This document shows, in pieces, positions 8,314-16,312 of a stretch of DNA of 58,072 bases; within the stretch, counting starts at the first letter, position 1; each line of letters opens with the position of its first letter. A program made the translations under genes and the position numbers. A model generated the notes under the pieces. The model was not told where the DNA came from and did not search any database. It saw nothing but the letters and a program-made list of their open reading frames with translations. The stretch comes from CAZCFB01 sp964511535 (GTDB lineage: Bacteria > Myxococcota_A > Polyangia > GCA-2747355 > CAZCFB01): the NCBI GenBank assembly GCA_964511535.1, contig CAZEFW010000038.1, positions 1 to 58,072 on the forward strand. Reading direction: 5' to 3'.

Positions 8314-10224
8314 ATGTCGACGGCGACCTACAATATCTTGCTGGTGGAGGACAACCCGCCTGACGCGGAGTTGATCCAGATCTACCTGGAGAGCGCCGAG
8401 GCGGACTTCGAGCTCAGCCGCGCGACCTGCCTGGCAGACGCCCTGGCCTACCTCGGCTCCGAGCAGGGGGCGTCCACGGACCTGGTGCTGCTCGACCTCG
8501 GGCTGCCCGACAGCGTCGGGCTCGAGACCTTCGAGCGCCTCGCCGCCAGCCACCCGAGCGTTCCGGTGGTGGTGCTCACCGGCCTGGAGGACGTGGAGAT
8601 CGGCTCCATGGCCGTCCAGGGCGGCGCCCAGGACTACCTGGTCAAGGGCAAGGTGGACCAGGGGCTGCTGGACCGGGCCATCCGATATGGCGTGCAGCGG
8701 CACGCCATGCGGCTGCAGATGGAGCGCAACATCGGTTACCTGCGCACCATCCTGGAGACCAGCTGCGACGGGATCCTGGTCATCGATCCGGCCGGCTTCA
8801 TCCATGACCTGAACCCGGCCGCCGAGAAGATCTTCGAGGCGCCGCGGGAGGCGCTCAAGGGCAAACGCTTCGGCCTGCCCGGCGCCCAGCCCGGCGGGAC
8901 CCTGCTGGGTTTGCTCCAGCCCGGCGGAAAGAAGGCCGGCGTGCCGACCCACCGTCGCGCGCTGGTGGAGATGCGGCACGTGGACATGGTGTGGGAGGAC
9001 GGGCCGATGCACCTGGTCATCCTGCACGACGTCACCGAGAGCTGGCTCATGCGGGATCAGCTCGAGCGCGTGGCCCAGCGCTGGCGCTCCACCTTCAACG
9101 CGGTCAATGACATGATCATGGTGCTCGACCCGAAGCTGCGGGTCGAGGCGGCCAACCGGGCCACCTATGACGCCCTCGACACCAGCGGCCTGGCCGGCAC
9201 GCCTTGCTTCTCCCTGCTGCACGGCAAGCCCTGCTCACAGTCCGACTGCCCTGCCCTGCGCACCTTCCGCGACGGCAAGCCCGTGACCACGGAGCGGCAG
9301 GACCTGGCGGCGGGGACCCGCTGGCTCGAGGAGGCCACCTACCCCATCACCGACGTGAGCGGCAACGTGGAGAACGTGGTGCTCGTGGTGCGTGACATCA
9401 CGGACCGCAGGCTGGCCGAGCGCAACCGGCGCCACCTCGAAGCCAAGAACGCCATGATCGATCAGATGCAGCTGCTCAACGATGCGAAGACGCACTTCAT
9501 GGACATGGTGACCCACGAGATGCGCACGCCGATGACCGCCATCGGGTCCGGGGTCGGGTTGCTCCTGTCAGGGCAGCTGGGCCGCGTGTCGGACCGCCAG
9601 CAGCAGTTCCTGGAGATGATGGAGCGGAACATCAAGCGGCTGCGCCGGTTCTCCAAGGATGTGCTGTCCCTCTCCATGCTCGAGGCGGACCGCTACCCGC
9701 TGCACCCCAAGACGATCACCCTGGAGACCCTGCTGCCGCCCATCTGCGACCTGGTGCGGGCCTCCGCCGAGGTCAAGGGCATCAGCCTCGAGGTGGCTCA
9801 GGTCAGCAATGCGGTGCGGGTGTGGGCCGACGAGGACGCCCTGTCTCAGGTGGCGACCAACCTGCTGACCAACGCCGTGACCCACTGCCCCGAGGGCACC
9901 CGGGTGAGCATCTCCTGGCGCACCCTGGACGACGGGCAGGCCGAGATCCTGGTGGCCGACGATGGGCCTGGCATCGCGGAGGAGGACCTGGTGAGCCTGT
10001 TCGACCGCTACGCCCGCGCCCGCCGCCCCGACCGCCACATCAGCCTGGGGCAGGAGGGGGCAGGCCTGGGGCTGGCCGTTTGCCGCGCGCTCATGGAGCG
10101 CATGGGAGGCCGCGTGGAGGCCGAGTCTGTTGAGGGCGAGGGGACCACCTTCACCGTCACCCTCCCGGTTGAGAAGCCAGAGGAGCCAGCGGCAGAGGTC
10201 AATCGCTCAGGGTCACCACGCTGA
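8314..10224 (+). CDS. Histidine kinase with N-terminal receiver domain (REC-PAS-PAS-HisKA-HATPase)
   Basis: A 636-residue cytoplasmic sensor kinase. Residues 1-125 form a receiver domain (LLVEDNPPDAE, phospho-acceptor Asp in LLDLGLPDS, Thr in VLTG, Lys in LVKGK). Two PAS domains follow; the second contains CFSLLHGKPCSQSDCP, a Cys-rich PAS variant that could sense redox state or bind a metal. The HisKA box is MVTHEMRTPMTAI, the ATPase has a NLLTNAV N-box, DDGPGI and GAGLGLAV. No membrane segment is seen. TATACT at 8283-8288 may be its -10, and a G-rich stretch precedes the ATG. Its 3' end overlaps the convergent receiver gene by 26 nt. Confidence 0.9.
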   Translation: MSTATYNILLVEDNPPDAELIQIYLESAEADFELSRATCLADALAYLGSEQGASTDLVLLDLGLPDSVGLETFERLAASHPSVPVVVLTGLEDVEIGSMAVQGGAQDYLVKGKVDQGLLDRAIRYGVQRHAMRLQMERNIGYLRTILETSCDGILVIDPAGFIHDLNPAAEKIFEAPREALKGKRFGLPGAQPGGTLLGLLQPGGKKAGVPTHRRALVEMRHVDMVWEDGPMHLVILHDVTESWLMRDQLERVAQRWRSTFNAVNDMIMVLDPKLRVEAANRATYDALDTSGLAGTPCFSLLHGKPCSQSDCPALRTFRDGKPVTTERQDLAAGTRWLEEATYPITDVSGNVENVVLVVRDITDRRLAERNRRHLEAKNAMIDQMQLLNDAKTHFMDMVTHEMRTPMTAIGSGVGLLLSGQLGRVSDRQQQFLEMMERNIKRLRRFSKDVLSLSMLEADRYPLHPKTITLETLLPPICDLVRASAEVKGISLEVAQVSNAVRVWADEDALSQVATNLLTNAVTHCPEGTRVSISWRTLDDGQAEILVADDGPGIAEEDLVSLFDRYARARRPDRHISLGQEGAGLGLAVCRALMERMGGRVEAESVEGEGTTFTVTLPVEKPEEPAAEVNRSGSPR

Positions 10225-10630
10225 ACCAGAAGCTGTCGATGGCCCGGACGATCTGCATGAACTTCTCCAGGTTCACCGGCTTGGTCATGTAAGCGTTGGC
10301 GTGCAGGCCGTAGGAGCGCACCACGTCCTCCTCTGCCTGGGACGAGGTGAGCACCACCACCGGGATCCGCTTCAGGTCATCGTCCCCCTTGATGGCGGCC
10401 AGCACCTCGCGGCCGTCGACCCCGGGCAGGTTCAGGTCGAGCATGATCAGGTCCGGCCGCGGGGCGTCGTGGTGCTCTCCCTCCTGCCGCAGGAAGGCCA
10501 GTGCGTCCGCACCGTCCTCGGCCACGAACAGGCGGTTGGCCAGCTTCGCCTCTTCCAGCCCCTCGCGGGTCAGCACCACGTCCCCGGGGTTGTCCTCCAC
10601 CAGGAGGATCTTGACCGCGTCCCGGCTCAT
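10199..10630 (-). CDS. Single-domain response regulator (Rcp1-like receiver)
   Basis: A 143-residue stand-alone receiver: acidic pair in LLVEDNPGD, phosphorylation Asp in IMLDLNLPG, Thr/Ser in VVLTSS, and Lys in YMTKPVN. There is no output domain, so it signals by protein contact or phosphorelay. The long C-terminal tail after the Lys resembles the receivers that pair with phytochrome-type and PAS kinases. Its ATG overlaps the stop of the upstream kinase by 4 nt (ATGA), making that kinase its probable donor. A longer open frame to 10864 is a shadow of the kinase gene. Confidence 0.92.
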   Translation of the reverse strand: MSRDAVKILLVEDNPGDVVLTREGLEEAKLANRLFVAEDGADALAFLRQEGEHHDAPRPDLIMLDLNLPGVDGREVLAAIKGDDDLKRIPVVVLTSSQAEEDVVRSYGLHANAYMTKPVNLEKFMQIVRAIDSFWFSVVTLSD

Positions 10631-11769
10631 GAGCCCTCCTCCGACGCGGCCGGGAGCGTGCAGGTGAAGGTGGTGCCTCCCCCCTCGGCCGACTCCATCC
10701 GGACCTCGCCGCCCGCGTTCTCCATGATTCGCCGGACCATGGCCAGCCCGATGCCGGTTCCAGCGTAATCCCGGCGCCGGTGCAGCCGCTGGAAGATGCC
10801 GAACACGCGCTCCCTGTGCTTCTCGGGGATGCCGATGCCGTTGTCGCGCACCGACAGGGCCCACATATCTCCTTCGCGCGCGGCCGAGACCTCGATCCGT
10901 GGCGGCGCCTCGCCGTGGAACTTGAGCGCGTTGCCCACCAGGTTCTGCAACAGCTGCCTGGCGTGCACGGGGTCCATCAGCACCTCGGGCAGGTCCCTGG
11001 CGAGGACCTCGCCTCCGGTCTCCTCAATGGTCAGGGCCAGGTCCGCGATGACCTGGCTCGTCACTTCGTTCAGGTCGACGGCGACGGCGGGCGTGCCCTG
11101 GCTGCCGACCCGCGAGAACGACAGCAGATCGTTGATCAGATCCTGCATGCGCCGGGCGCCGTCCACTGCGAAGTTGATGAAGCTGTTGGCGCGCTCGTCC
11201 AGCTTGTCCGTATACCTCCGGGCCAGCAGGTCGGTGTAAGAGGAGACCATGCGCAGGGGCTCCTGCAGGTCGTGCGAGGCGACGTAGGCGAACTGCTCCA
11301 GATCCTTGTTGGAGCGGGCCAGCTCCTCCATCGCCCGCGCCAGATCCTGCTCTGCCTTCTTGCGATCGGAGATCTCCTCGAAGATGGCGTTGAAGTAGCC
11401 ACGCTCGGGCGAATTGGCCACGACGTTGTACCAGCGGTCGAACGGCGCGAAGTAGAGCTCGAACTGGAGCGGCTCCGCCCCCAGGGCCACCTCGCCGTAG
11501 GCTGTGATCAGATCGGGGTCGGCGTCCTGGATCCCGGGGATGATCTCGGTGACCCGATTGCCGATGATGTCGGCTCGTCTCAGCCCGGTGAATTCCTCGA
11601 ACTTGCGGTTCGCCTTGAGGAACACGTAATCCACCGGCCTGCCCTGGTCGTCGAGCACCACCTGGTGGTAGGCCCAGCCGAACGGTACGTCCCGGAACAG
11701 GGACCTGTAAAACGCCACCTCCGTCTTCGCATCCGCCGGTCCCCCGCCCGGGAATCTTTCGTCAGCCAT
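10627..11769 (-). CDS. PAS-domain histidine kinase (phytochrome-kinase-like transmitter)
   Basis: A 380-residue kinase without membrane segments. A PAS domain occupies about residues 20-145. The HisKA box is FAYVASHDLQEPLRMV, the type found in bacteriophytochrome-like kinases, and the ATPase shows NLVGNALKF, DNGIGI and GTGIGLAM. An AGGAG sequence sits 7 nt before the ATG at 11769; the ATG at 11775 would be too close to it. It is coupled by a 4-nt overlap to the receiver gene. The PAS ligand is not predictable. Confidence 0.9.
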   Translation of the reverse strand: MADERFPGGGPADAKTEVAFYRSLFRDVPFGWAYHQVVLDDQGRPVDYVFLKANRKFEEFTGLRRADIIGNRVTEIIPGIQDADPDLITAYGEVALGAEPLQFELYFAPFDRWYNVVANSPERGYFNAIFEEISDRKKAEQDLARAMEELARSNKDLEQFAYVASHDLQEPLRMVSSYTDLLARRYTDKLDERANSFINFAVDGARRMQDLINDLLSFSRVGSQGTPAVAVDLNEVTSQVIADLALTIEETGGEVLARDLPEVLMDPVHARQLLQNLVGNALKFHGEAPPRIEVSAAREGDMWALSVRDNGIGIPEKHRERVFGIFQRLHRRRDYAGTGIGLAMVRRIMENAGGEVRMESAEGGGTTFTCTLPAASEEGS

Positions 11770-11815
11770 ACCCATCTCCTGGATCGTGCCATTGTACAGA
11801 AAGTGTCGCCGGGGA

Positions 11816-12700
11816 TCACCTCTGTCGACGCCATTGCTGAATCACGATCCCCCCCACGATGAGCCCCAGTCCGGGCAGCGTGGAGGGGAGGATCGCCTCC
11901 TGCAATACCACCCGGATCAGCACCAGCGAGGCGAAGGGCGAGATGAAGATCAGGGTGCTCAGCCGGGCCGCCGAGGAGGTGAGGCGCATGGCCCTCAGCC
12001 AGAGCACGAAGGCGAGGCCCATCTCGAACACCCCGACGTACATGGCGCCCAGCACCCCGCGCAGGTCCGCCGGCACGAGGCCCGGGCCGAGCAGCGCGGC
12101 GCCCAGGGTCAGCGGCAGGGCCACGAGGAACCCGAGCAGCAGCCCCGCCACCGGATCCATGTCCTGGCGCGCGTTGGCGATCCAGTAGAGCGCCCAGATC
12201 ACCGTGCTCCCCAGGGCCAGGGCCACGCCCACCGGCTCGGCCAGGCGCAGGGCCAGCAGGTCGCCGCGGGTGCCGATGATCGCCACGCCGGCGTAGGCCA
12301 CCGCGATGCCGATGAGGTCGCGCGAGGTGGGCCGCTGCCCCAGCAAGGGGATGGCCAGCAGCGACAGGGTGATGGCCCAGGTGTAGTTCAGCGGCTGGGC
12401 CACCTGGGCCGGGAGCCGGGCGTAGGCCTCGAACAGCACGAGGTAGTAGAGGAACGGGTTGAGCACGCCGAGCCCGGCGCAGCGGCCGAGCTGACGGCGC
12501 GTCACCCCTGTCAGCGCCGATAATCGCCCCTGGAGGCAGAGCACAAGCGCCAGCACCACGCAGGATGAGATCGTGGCGTAGAGCAGCAGCTGCGCCGGGG
12601 CCATGTGGCGCAGGGAGAGCTTGAACGCAGTGGCCACCGTGGACCACAGGGCCACCGCGGCGAGGCCGCTGCGGTAGGCGGCGCGGTCGCTCGTGGTCAT
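11816..12700 (-). CDS. EamA/DMT-family transporter
   Basis: A 294-residue integral membrane protein with about ten hydrophobic segments arranged as two EamA repeats, the usual length for the drug/metabolite transporter superfamily. The PLNYTWAITLSLLAIP and STVIWALYWIANAR segments match the conserved pore regions of the two halves. The exported metabolite cannot be predicted. The frame is open upstream to 12823, but that part reads through the tandem repeat and is not plausible protein, so the ATG at 12700 is used. Confidence 0.85.
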   Translation of the reverse strand: MTTSDRAAYRSGLAAVALWSTVATAFKLSLRHMAPAQLLLYATISSCVVLALVLCLQGRLSALTGVTRRQLGRCAGLGVLNPFLYYLVLFEAYARLPAQVAQPLNYTWAITLSLLAIPLLGQRPTSRDLIGIAVAYAGVAIIGTRGDLLALRLAEPVGVALALGSTVIWALYWIANARQDMDPVAGLLLGFLVALPLTLGAALLGPGLVPADLRGVLGAMYVGVFEMGLAFVLWLRAMRLTSSAARLSTLIFISPFASLVLIRVVLQEAILPSTLPGLGLIVGGIVIQQWRRQR

Positions 12701-12716
12701 CGGTCGCGCCCGCGCG

Positions 12717-12965
12717 GCGCCCCTCCGGGGGATAGCTCGCCGTCCTCGGCTTCCTTTGAGGCGCGTGATCGGGACGCTTTGGGCGTGCGACGCCCCTCCG
12801 GGGGAGCGCGCCGTGCTCGGCATCCTTTGGGGAGCGTGATCGGGACGCTTTGGACTTTCCGCGCCCCTCCGGGGGATAGCTCGCCGTCCTCGGCTTCCTT
12901 TGAGGCGCGTGATCGGGACGCTTTGGGCGTGCGACGCCCCTCCGGGGGAGCGCGCCGTGCTCGGC
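12717..12965. repeat. Tandem repeat array, alternating 73/71 bp units (A-B-A-B')
   Basis: Two copies of a 105-bp block, 12717-12821 and 12861-12965, look identical by eye at an offset of 144 bp. Each block holds two related units that begin with CGCCCCTCCGGGGGA and share GTGATCGGGACGCTTTGG further on: A at 12718, B at 12791, A again at 12862, B' at 12935 (truncated). Each unit starts with a self-complementary CCCCTCCGGGG. It fills the 298-nt space between the DMT transporter and the Sel1 lipoprotein. The open frames running through it are an effect of base composition. No terminal repeats or transposase are seen. Confidence 0.85.
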
Positions 12966-12998
12966 CCGCTTCGCGGCCCTCCGCGATGAAGCGGCGCG

Positions 12999-14240
12999 CT
13001 ACTCCCAAACCACTTTCCGCTTTAGCCTTGGCTGCCAGTACAGGCGCCGGCGCTTGCGCTTCTCCTTTGCCTTACGCTCCACCGGCGGCGGGGCGGACCA
13101 GCCCTCGCCGCCGGCCACGATGACCCGCTCCATCTCGAGCAAGTACCGATCGTCCGGGTTGATCTCCCGCGCCTGCTTCAGCGCGGCCAGGGCGGCCTCG
13201 TAGCGGCGCAGGTGAGCCAGGGCGAGCCCCTGAAGATATCGGGCGTGGCCCCGGGTCGCCGCGGCGAGCTTCGCCTTCGCGGCCTGCTCCCCTGCCGCCT
13301 TGTAGCGGTGGAGGGCGGTCTGCCAGGCGCCGTTGCGGGCGTGGCCGTTGCCCTCCTCCAGGGCCGGCAGGTTCGAGTCCTTGAACAGGGTCACCTTGCG
13401 GGTGTAGCGGTTGGTCAGGATCGCCACGGCGCTCCGTGCGAGGTCCGCGATGGCGCCCTCGACGCTGCGGTCGCACGGACCAGGGCCGCCCCGGCCGTGG
13501 ACCAGCACCGACGGCGGCGCCTTGCGGCTTCGGCCGTGGATCAGCCACAGCCGCGCGGTGATATGGGCCGCGCGACACTGCTCCGGCGCGCCCTGCCCCG
13601 CGGCATCTCCGGCGGCCTTGCCCGGGATCAAGGCAGAGAGCTCCGGCTTCTCCTCCCGGGTCACCTTGTCCAGCGGCTCCCGGGTGGCTGACACCCTGTG
13701 ATCGAGCACCACCCCGGCCAGCAGCAGATCCTTGTCCCCCATGAAGTCGAGGTCCTTGCCGTAGCTCACCAGGCAGTCGCAGCCCCGCTCCACCGGCTTG
13801 CTCAGCGCCTCGCGTACCCGGTCCCCGTCGGGCCCGAGGAACGAGCCGATGGAGACCGACTCGAAGGCGCCGAGCCGCAGGCTGGCGGGCACGCTGGCCT
13901 GCACCTCGGCGGTGTAGGGCATCGGCCGGCCCGCCGTGACGCAGGCCTGCTCGTGGCCGCCGTCGCACGCCTTCACCAGGAGCTCGGTGCCCCGGGCCTC
14001 GTCCTTTTCCACGCCCCGGCCAGCCCTCAATTTCTGGCCCAGGACGAAACAGGAGCGCGCGTCCCCTTTCTTGCACGCGTCGTCGAGCACCTTGACCAGC
14101 GAGACGGCCGCCGTCGGGTCAGGCGACGGCGCGGCGGGCGCGCCGTTGGGCTGCGGCGCGGTGGCCGGCGCGGGTCGTTGTTTTTGACCGCACGCGGTCA
14201 CCAGGGTCGGGATCAGGGTGAGCAGGACGAGGACGCGCAT
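12999..14240 (-). CDS. Lipoprotein with Sel1-like N-terminal and TPR C-terminal repeats
   Basis: A 413-residue protein with a lipoprotein signal (LVTAC, Cys17) and a Pro/Ala-rich linker. A Sel1-type repeat pair follows (DACKKGDARSCFVLG and KACDGGHEQACVTAG), with Cys pairs as in secreted Sel1 proteins. The middle region (about 120-290) is of unknown fold and has DCLVSYGKDLDFMG. TPR-like helices lie near 300-375. The C-terminal ~25 residues are strongly basic. A role as a periplasmic or surface scaffold is an inference; no enzyme motif is visible. Confidence 0.75.
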   Translation of the reverse strand: MRVLVLLTLIPTLVTACGQKQRPAPATAPQPNGAPAAPSPDPTAAVSLVKVLDDACKKGDARSCFVLGQKLRAGRGVEKDEARGTELLVKACDGGHEQACVTAGRPMPYTAEVQASVPASLRLGAFESVSIGSFLGPDGDRVREALSKPVERGCDCLVSYGKDLDFMGDKDLLLAGVVLDHRVSATREPLDKVTREEKPELSALIPGKAAGDAAGQGAPEQCRAAHITARLWLIHGRSRKAPPSVLVHGRGGPGPCDRSVEGAIADLARSAVAILTNRYTRKVTLFKDSNLPALEEGNGHARNGAWQTALHRYKAAGEQAAKAKLAAATRGHARYLQGLALAHLRRYEAALAALKQAREINPDDRYLLEMERVIVAGGEGWSAPPPVERKAKEKRKRRRLYWQPRLKRKVVWE

Positions 14241-14289
14241 GCCCCAATCCTTAGCGCCGAAAGGCCTCCCTTTGCAAGGCGGGCGAGGC

Positions 14290-14295
14290 TAAACT
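14290..14295 (+). promoter_or_regulatory. -10-like hexamer TAAACT before the flavin-reductase-like gene
   Basis: TAAACT ends 8 nt before the ATG at 14304. There is no Shine-Dalgarno sequence. This suggests a very short or absent leader. Confidence 0.3.
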
Positions 14296-14303
14296 GCGTA
14301 TCC

Positions 14304-14852
14304 ATGACGACCCCTGCCAACATCTTCTCGCTGGTCAACCACGAGGTGTATGTCCTGACCGCCCGTCACGAGGGGCGGGAGAACGGGCAGATCGCCACAT
14401 GGGTCATGCCCGCCACCCTCGCTCGCGGCTTCGCCCGGGTGTCGGCGGTGGTCTCCCGGCGCAACTACACCCACGGCCTGTTGGCGGCGAGCGGCAGGTT
14501 CGCCCTGAGCATGCTGGCCACGGATCAGCTGGCCCTGCTGCCTCACTTCGGCCTGCTGTCCGGTCACGAGCAGGACAAGATGGCGGGCGTCCCGATCCAG
14601 CGCACGCCGGGCGGCTTGCCCGTGATCGAGGGGTGCTGCGGCTGGGTGGAGTGCGAGGTGATGGACCGCCTCGAGGGGGGGGACCGGGTGATCTACCTGG
14701 CGGACGTGACCGCCAGCGAGGTGAACCAGGGGTGCGAGCCGCTTTGCAAGGCGGACGCCTTCGCGCGGCTGCCCGAACAGGAGCGCCGCCAGCTGCAGCA
14801 GAAACGGGTGGACGAGGGGGAGCGCGACCGGGGGCTGATCCGGCCGCGCTGA
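14304..14852 (+). CDS. Flavin reductase-like (FMN-binding split barrel) protein
   Basis: A 182-residue protein whose N terminus (FSLVNHEVYVLTA, then TWVMPATLARGFARVSAVVS) follows the flavin-reductase-like split-barrel pattern, where strands bind FMN and a loop binds NAD(P)H. The GRFALSMLATDQ and LEGGDRVIYLADV segments fit the later strands. It could reduce flavin or act on an oxidised substrate. It converges on the DUF362 gene with 7 nt between stops. The start is the first ATG; a long open frame upstream is antisense to the Sel1 lipoprotein gene. Confidence 0.75.
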   Translation: MTTPANIFSLVNHEVYVLTARHEGRENGQIATWVMPATLARGFARVSAVVSRRNYTHGLLAASGRFALSMLATDQLALLPHFGLLSGHEQDKMAGVPIQRTPGGLPVIEGCCGWVECEVMDRLEGGDRVIYLADVTASEVNQGCEPLCKADAFARLPEQERRQLQQKRVDEGERDRGLIRPR

Positions 14853-14859
14853 GGCAGCG

Positions 14860-16134
14860 TCAGCTGTCGGACTTGAACCGGCGCAGCCGCGCGGTGACCT
14901 CCGGCGACTCCTTGAGCGCCGTGCCCACCAGGCGCAAGCCGGTCTTCATCAGGTCGGATGAGGCGCGCACGAAGTCCCGCGGGGGCGCGCCGACGTTGTC
15001 GAAGCCGTCCTCGGTGGGCGTGAGCTTCTCCCAGTTGTGGAACAGCCTGCCCCAGTCGCTCTGGAGCACCTTGTGCACTCGCCTGTTGCCGTTCTGGGGG
15101 TACCAGTAGACGTCGTGGTACAGCACCGACGCCACGTAGGCCCACGGCGCCAGCCAGGTCTTGAGCGACCACTCCATCACCGGCTTGAGCGGCCCCCAGT
15201 AGATGCGGTGCTGGTTCTTGGAGGCGAAGGTCATCTCCTTGAACGGTCCGTCGAAATTCCACCGCTCCTGCGCGGCGTCGGCGTCGCCCACCAGCTCGAT
15301 CTCGTCGGTGTCCCCGCAGCCGAGCCCCATCTCGTGGGCGATGCGGATGAAGTCGATGGAGAGCGGGTCCATGCCCATGAGCTTGGCCGCCACGGCGTCG
15401 ATGGCCACCTGGTCTGCCGAGGCGAGGATCACGTTCTTGACATGTGGCACCATGCAGCGCGGCCCCGGGCCGTCGCCGGCGAAGGTGCCGTCCATCACGG
15501 CGAACACGCCGCGGTGGATCTTCTTCTGGATCATCAGAAGGTCCACCAGGGTCTCGTGGATAACCGGGTGGGTCCAGTGGCGGTGCTCGTTGAGCAGCCC
15601 CCCGAAGGCGTTCTTCATGGCGCCGGTGGTGGTGGTGAACACATGGGTCTTGACCGTGGGCAGGTGGATGATGTTCTCGCCGATGAACCGCCGCGGGATA
15701 TGGAACCCGTCGGGGTAGACGTCGTTGAGCACCAGGAACTTGTCGGCCAGGTCGCCCACCGCCTCACGGACCGGGATCCACTCCTCGCCCTCGTACAGGT
15801 GCACGTTGCGCAGCCCGTGGGCGTCGGTGACGTTGATCTGCTTGTTCTCACGCTCGCCCAGGTGGGCGTCGATGACCACCGTGCGGTTGTGGCAGCCGTG
15901 GATCAGATCGGGGTCGTAGCCGTCCTTCTTCATGGCGTTGATCACGCCGTCGAGCTGCCACGGCGTGGTGGAACTGGCGGGGTAGAAGAAGTGCCAGGAG
16001 ATGTTGATCTTCAGGCCGGTGTCGGCGGTGCGGTCCACCACGTCCTGATATCCGGCGAGGTTCATCAACTCGTGGTAGTCGCGGCGCACCGTCGCGGGGG
16101 TTGTGCGCAGGATGGCGACCTTGGAACGGCTCAT
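14860..16134 (-). CDS. DUF362 domain-containing protein
   Basis: A 424-residue protein with the DUF362 core: HLPTVKTHVFTTTTGAMKN and the LASADQVAIDAVAAKLMGMDP segment. DUF362 proteins are often linked to iron-sulfur ferredoxin domains, but no CxxCxxC cluster motif is visible here. GAGGAG lies 8 nt before the ATG at 16134, which decides this start over 16206. The biochemical role is unknown. It is divergent from the outer-membrane barrel gene, with a relatively AT-rich 178-nt space between them. Confidence 0.8.
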   Translation of the reverse strand: MSRSKVAILRTTPATVRRDYHELMNLAGYQDVVDRTADTGLKINISWHFFYPASSTTPWQLDGVINAMKKDGYDPDLIHGCHNRTVVIDAHLGERENKQINVTDAHGLRNVHLYEGEEWIPVREAVGDLADKFLVLNDVYPDGFHIPRRFIGENIIHLPTVKTHVFTTTTGAMKNAFGGLLNEHRHWTHPVIHETLVDLLMIQKKIHRGVFAVMDGTFAGDGPGPRCMVPHVKNVILASADQVAIDAVAAKLMGMDPLSIDFIRIAHEMGLGCGDTDEIELVGDADAAQERWNFDGPFKEMTFASKNQHRIYWGPLKPVMEWSLKTWLAPWAYVASVLYHDVYWYPQNGNRRVHKVLQSDWGRLFHNWEKLTPTEDGFDNVGAPPRDFVRASSDLMKTGLRLVGTALKESPEVTARLRRFKSDS

Positions 16135-16312
16135 GGGACGTACTCCTCGGGCTATGGGGGTCAAGTGCGTCTCGGTACCAGCTTCTCTTACGGTATTTGG
16201 GGGCAAATAGCAAAGGGGGGGGCACCGGCCACCGCGCCTCTAATTAGCTGTAGCTGCCCAAGACAGCGCAAGCTAACATTTAGTTCTGAAGTTGCAGTAT
16301 CGGAGGTACCAC

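Noticed and set aside
12717..12965. CRISPR array.
   Set aside because: Units are 71-73 bp and contiguous, with no short repeat/unique spacer alternation and no cas genes.
12697..13008. A 103-codon frame through the tandem repeat.
   Set aside because: It only translates the DNA repeat, gives Arg/Pro/Ser-rich repeats and has no start signal.
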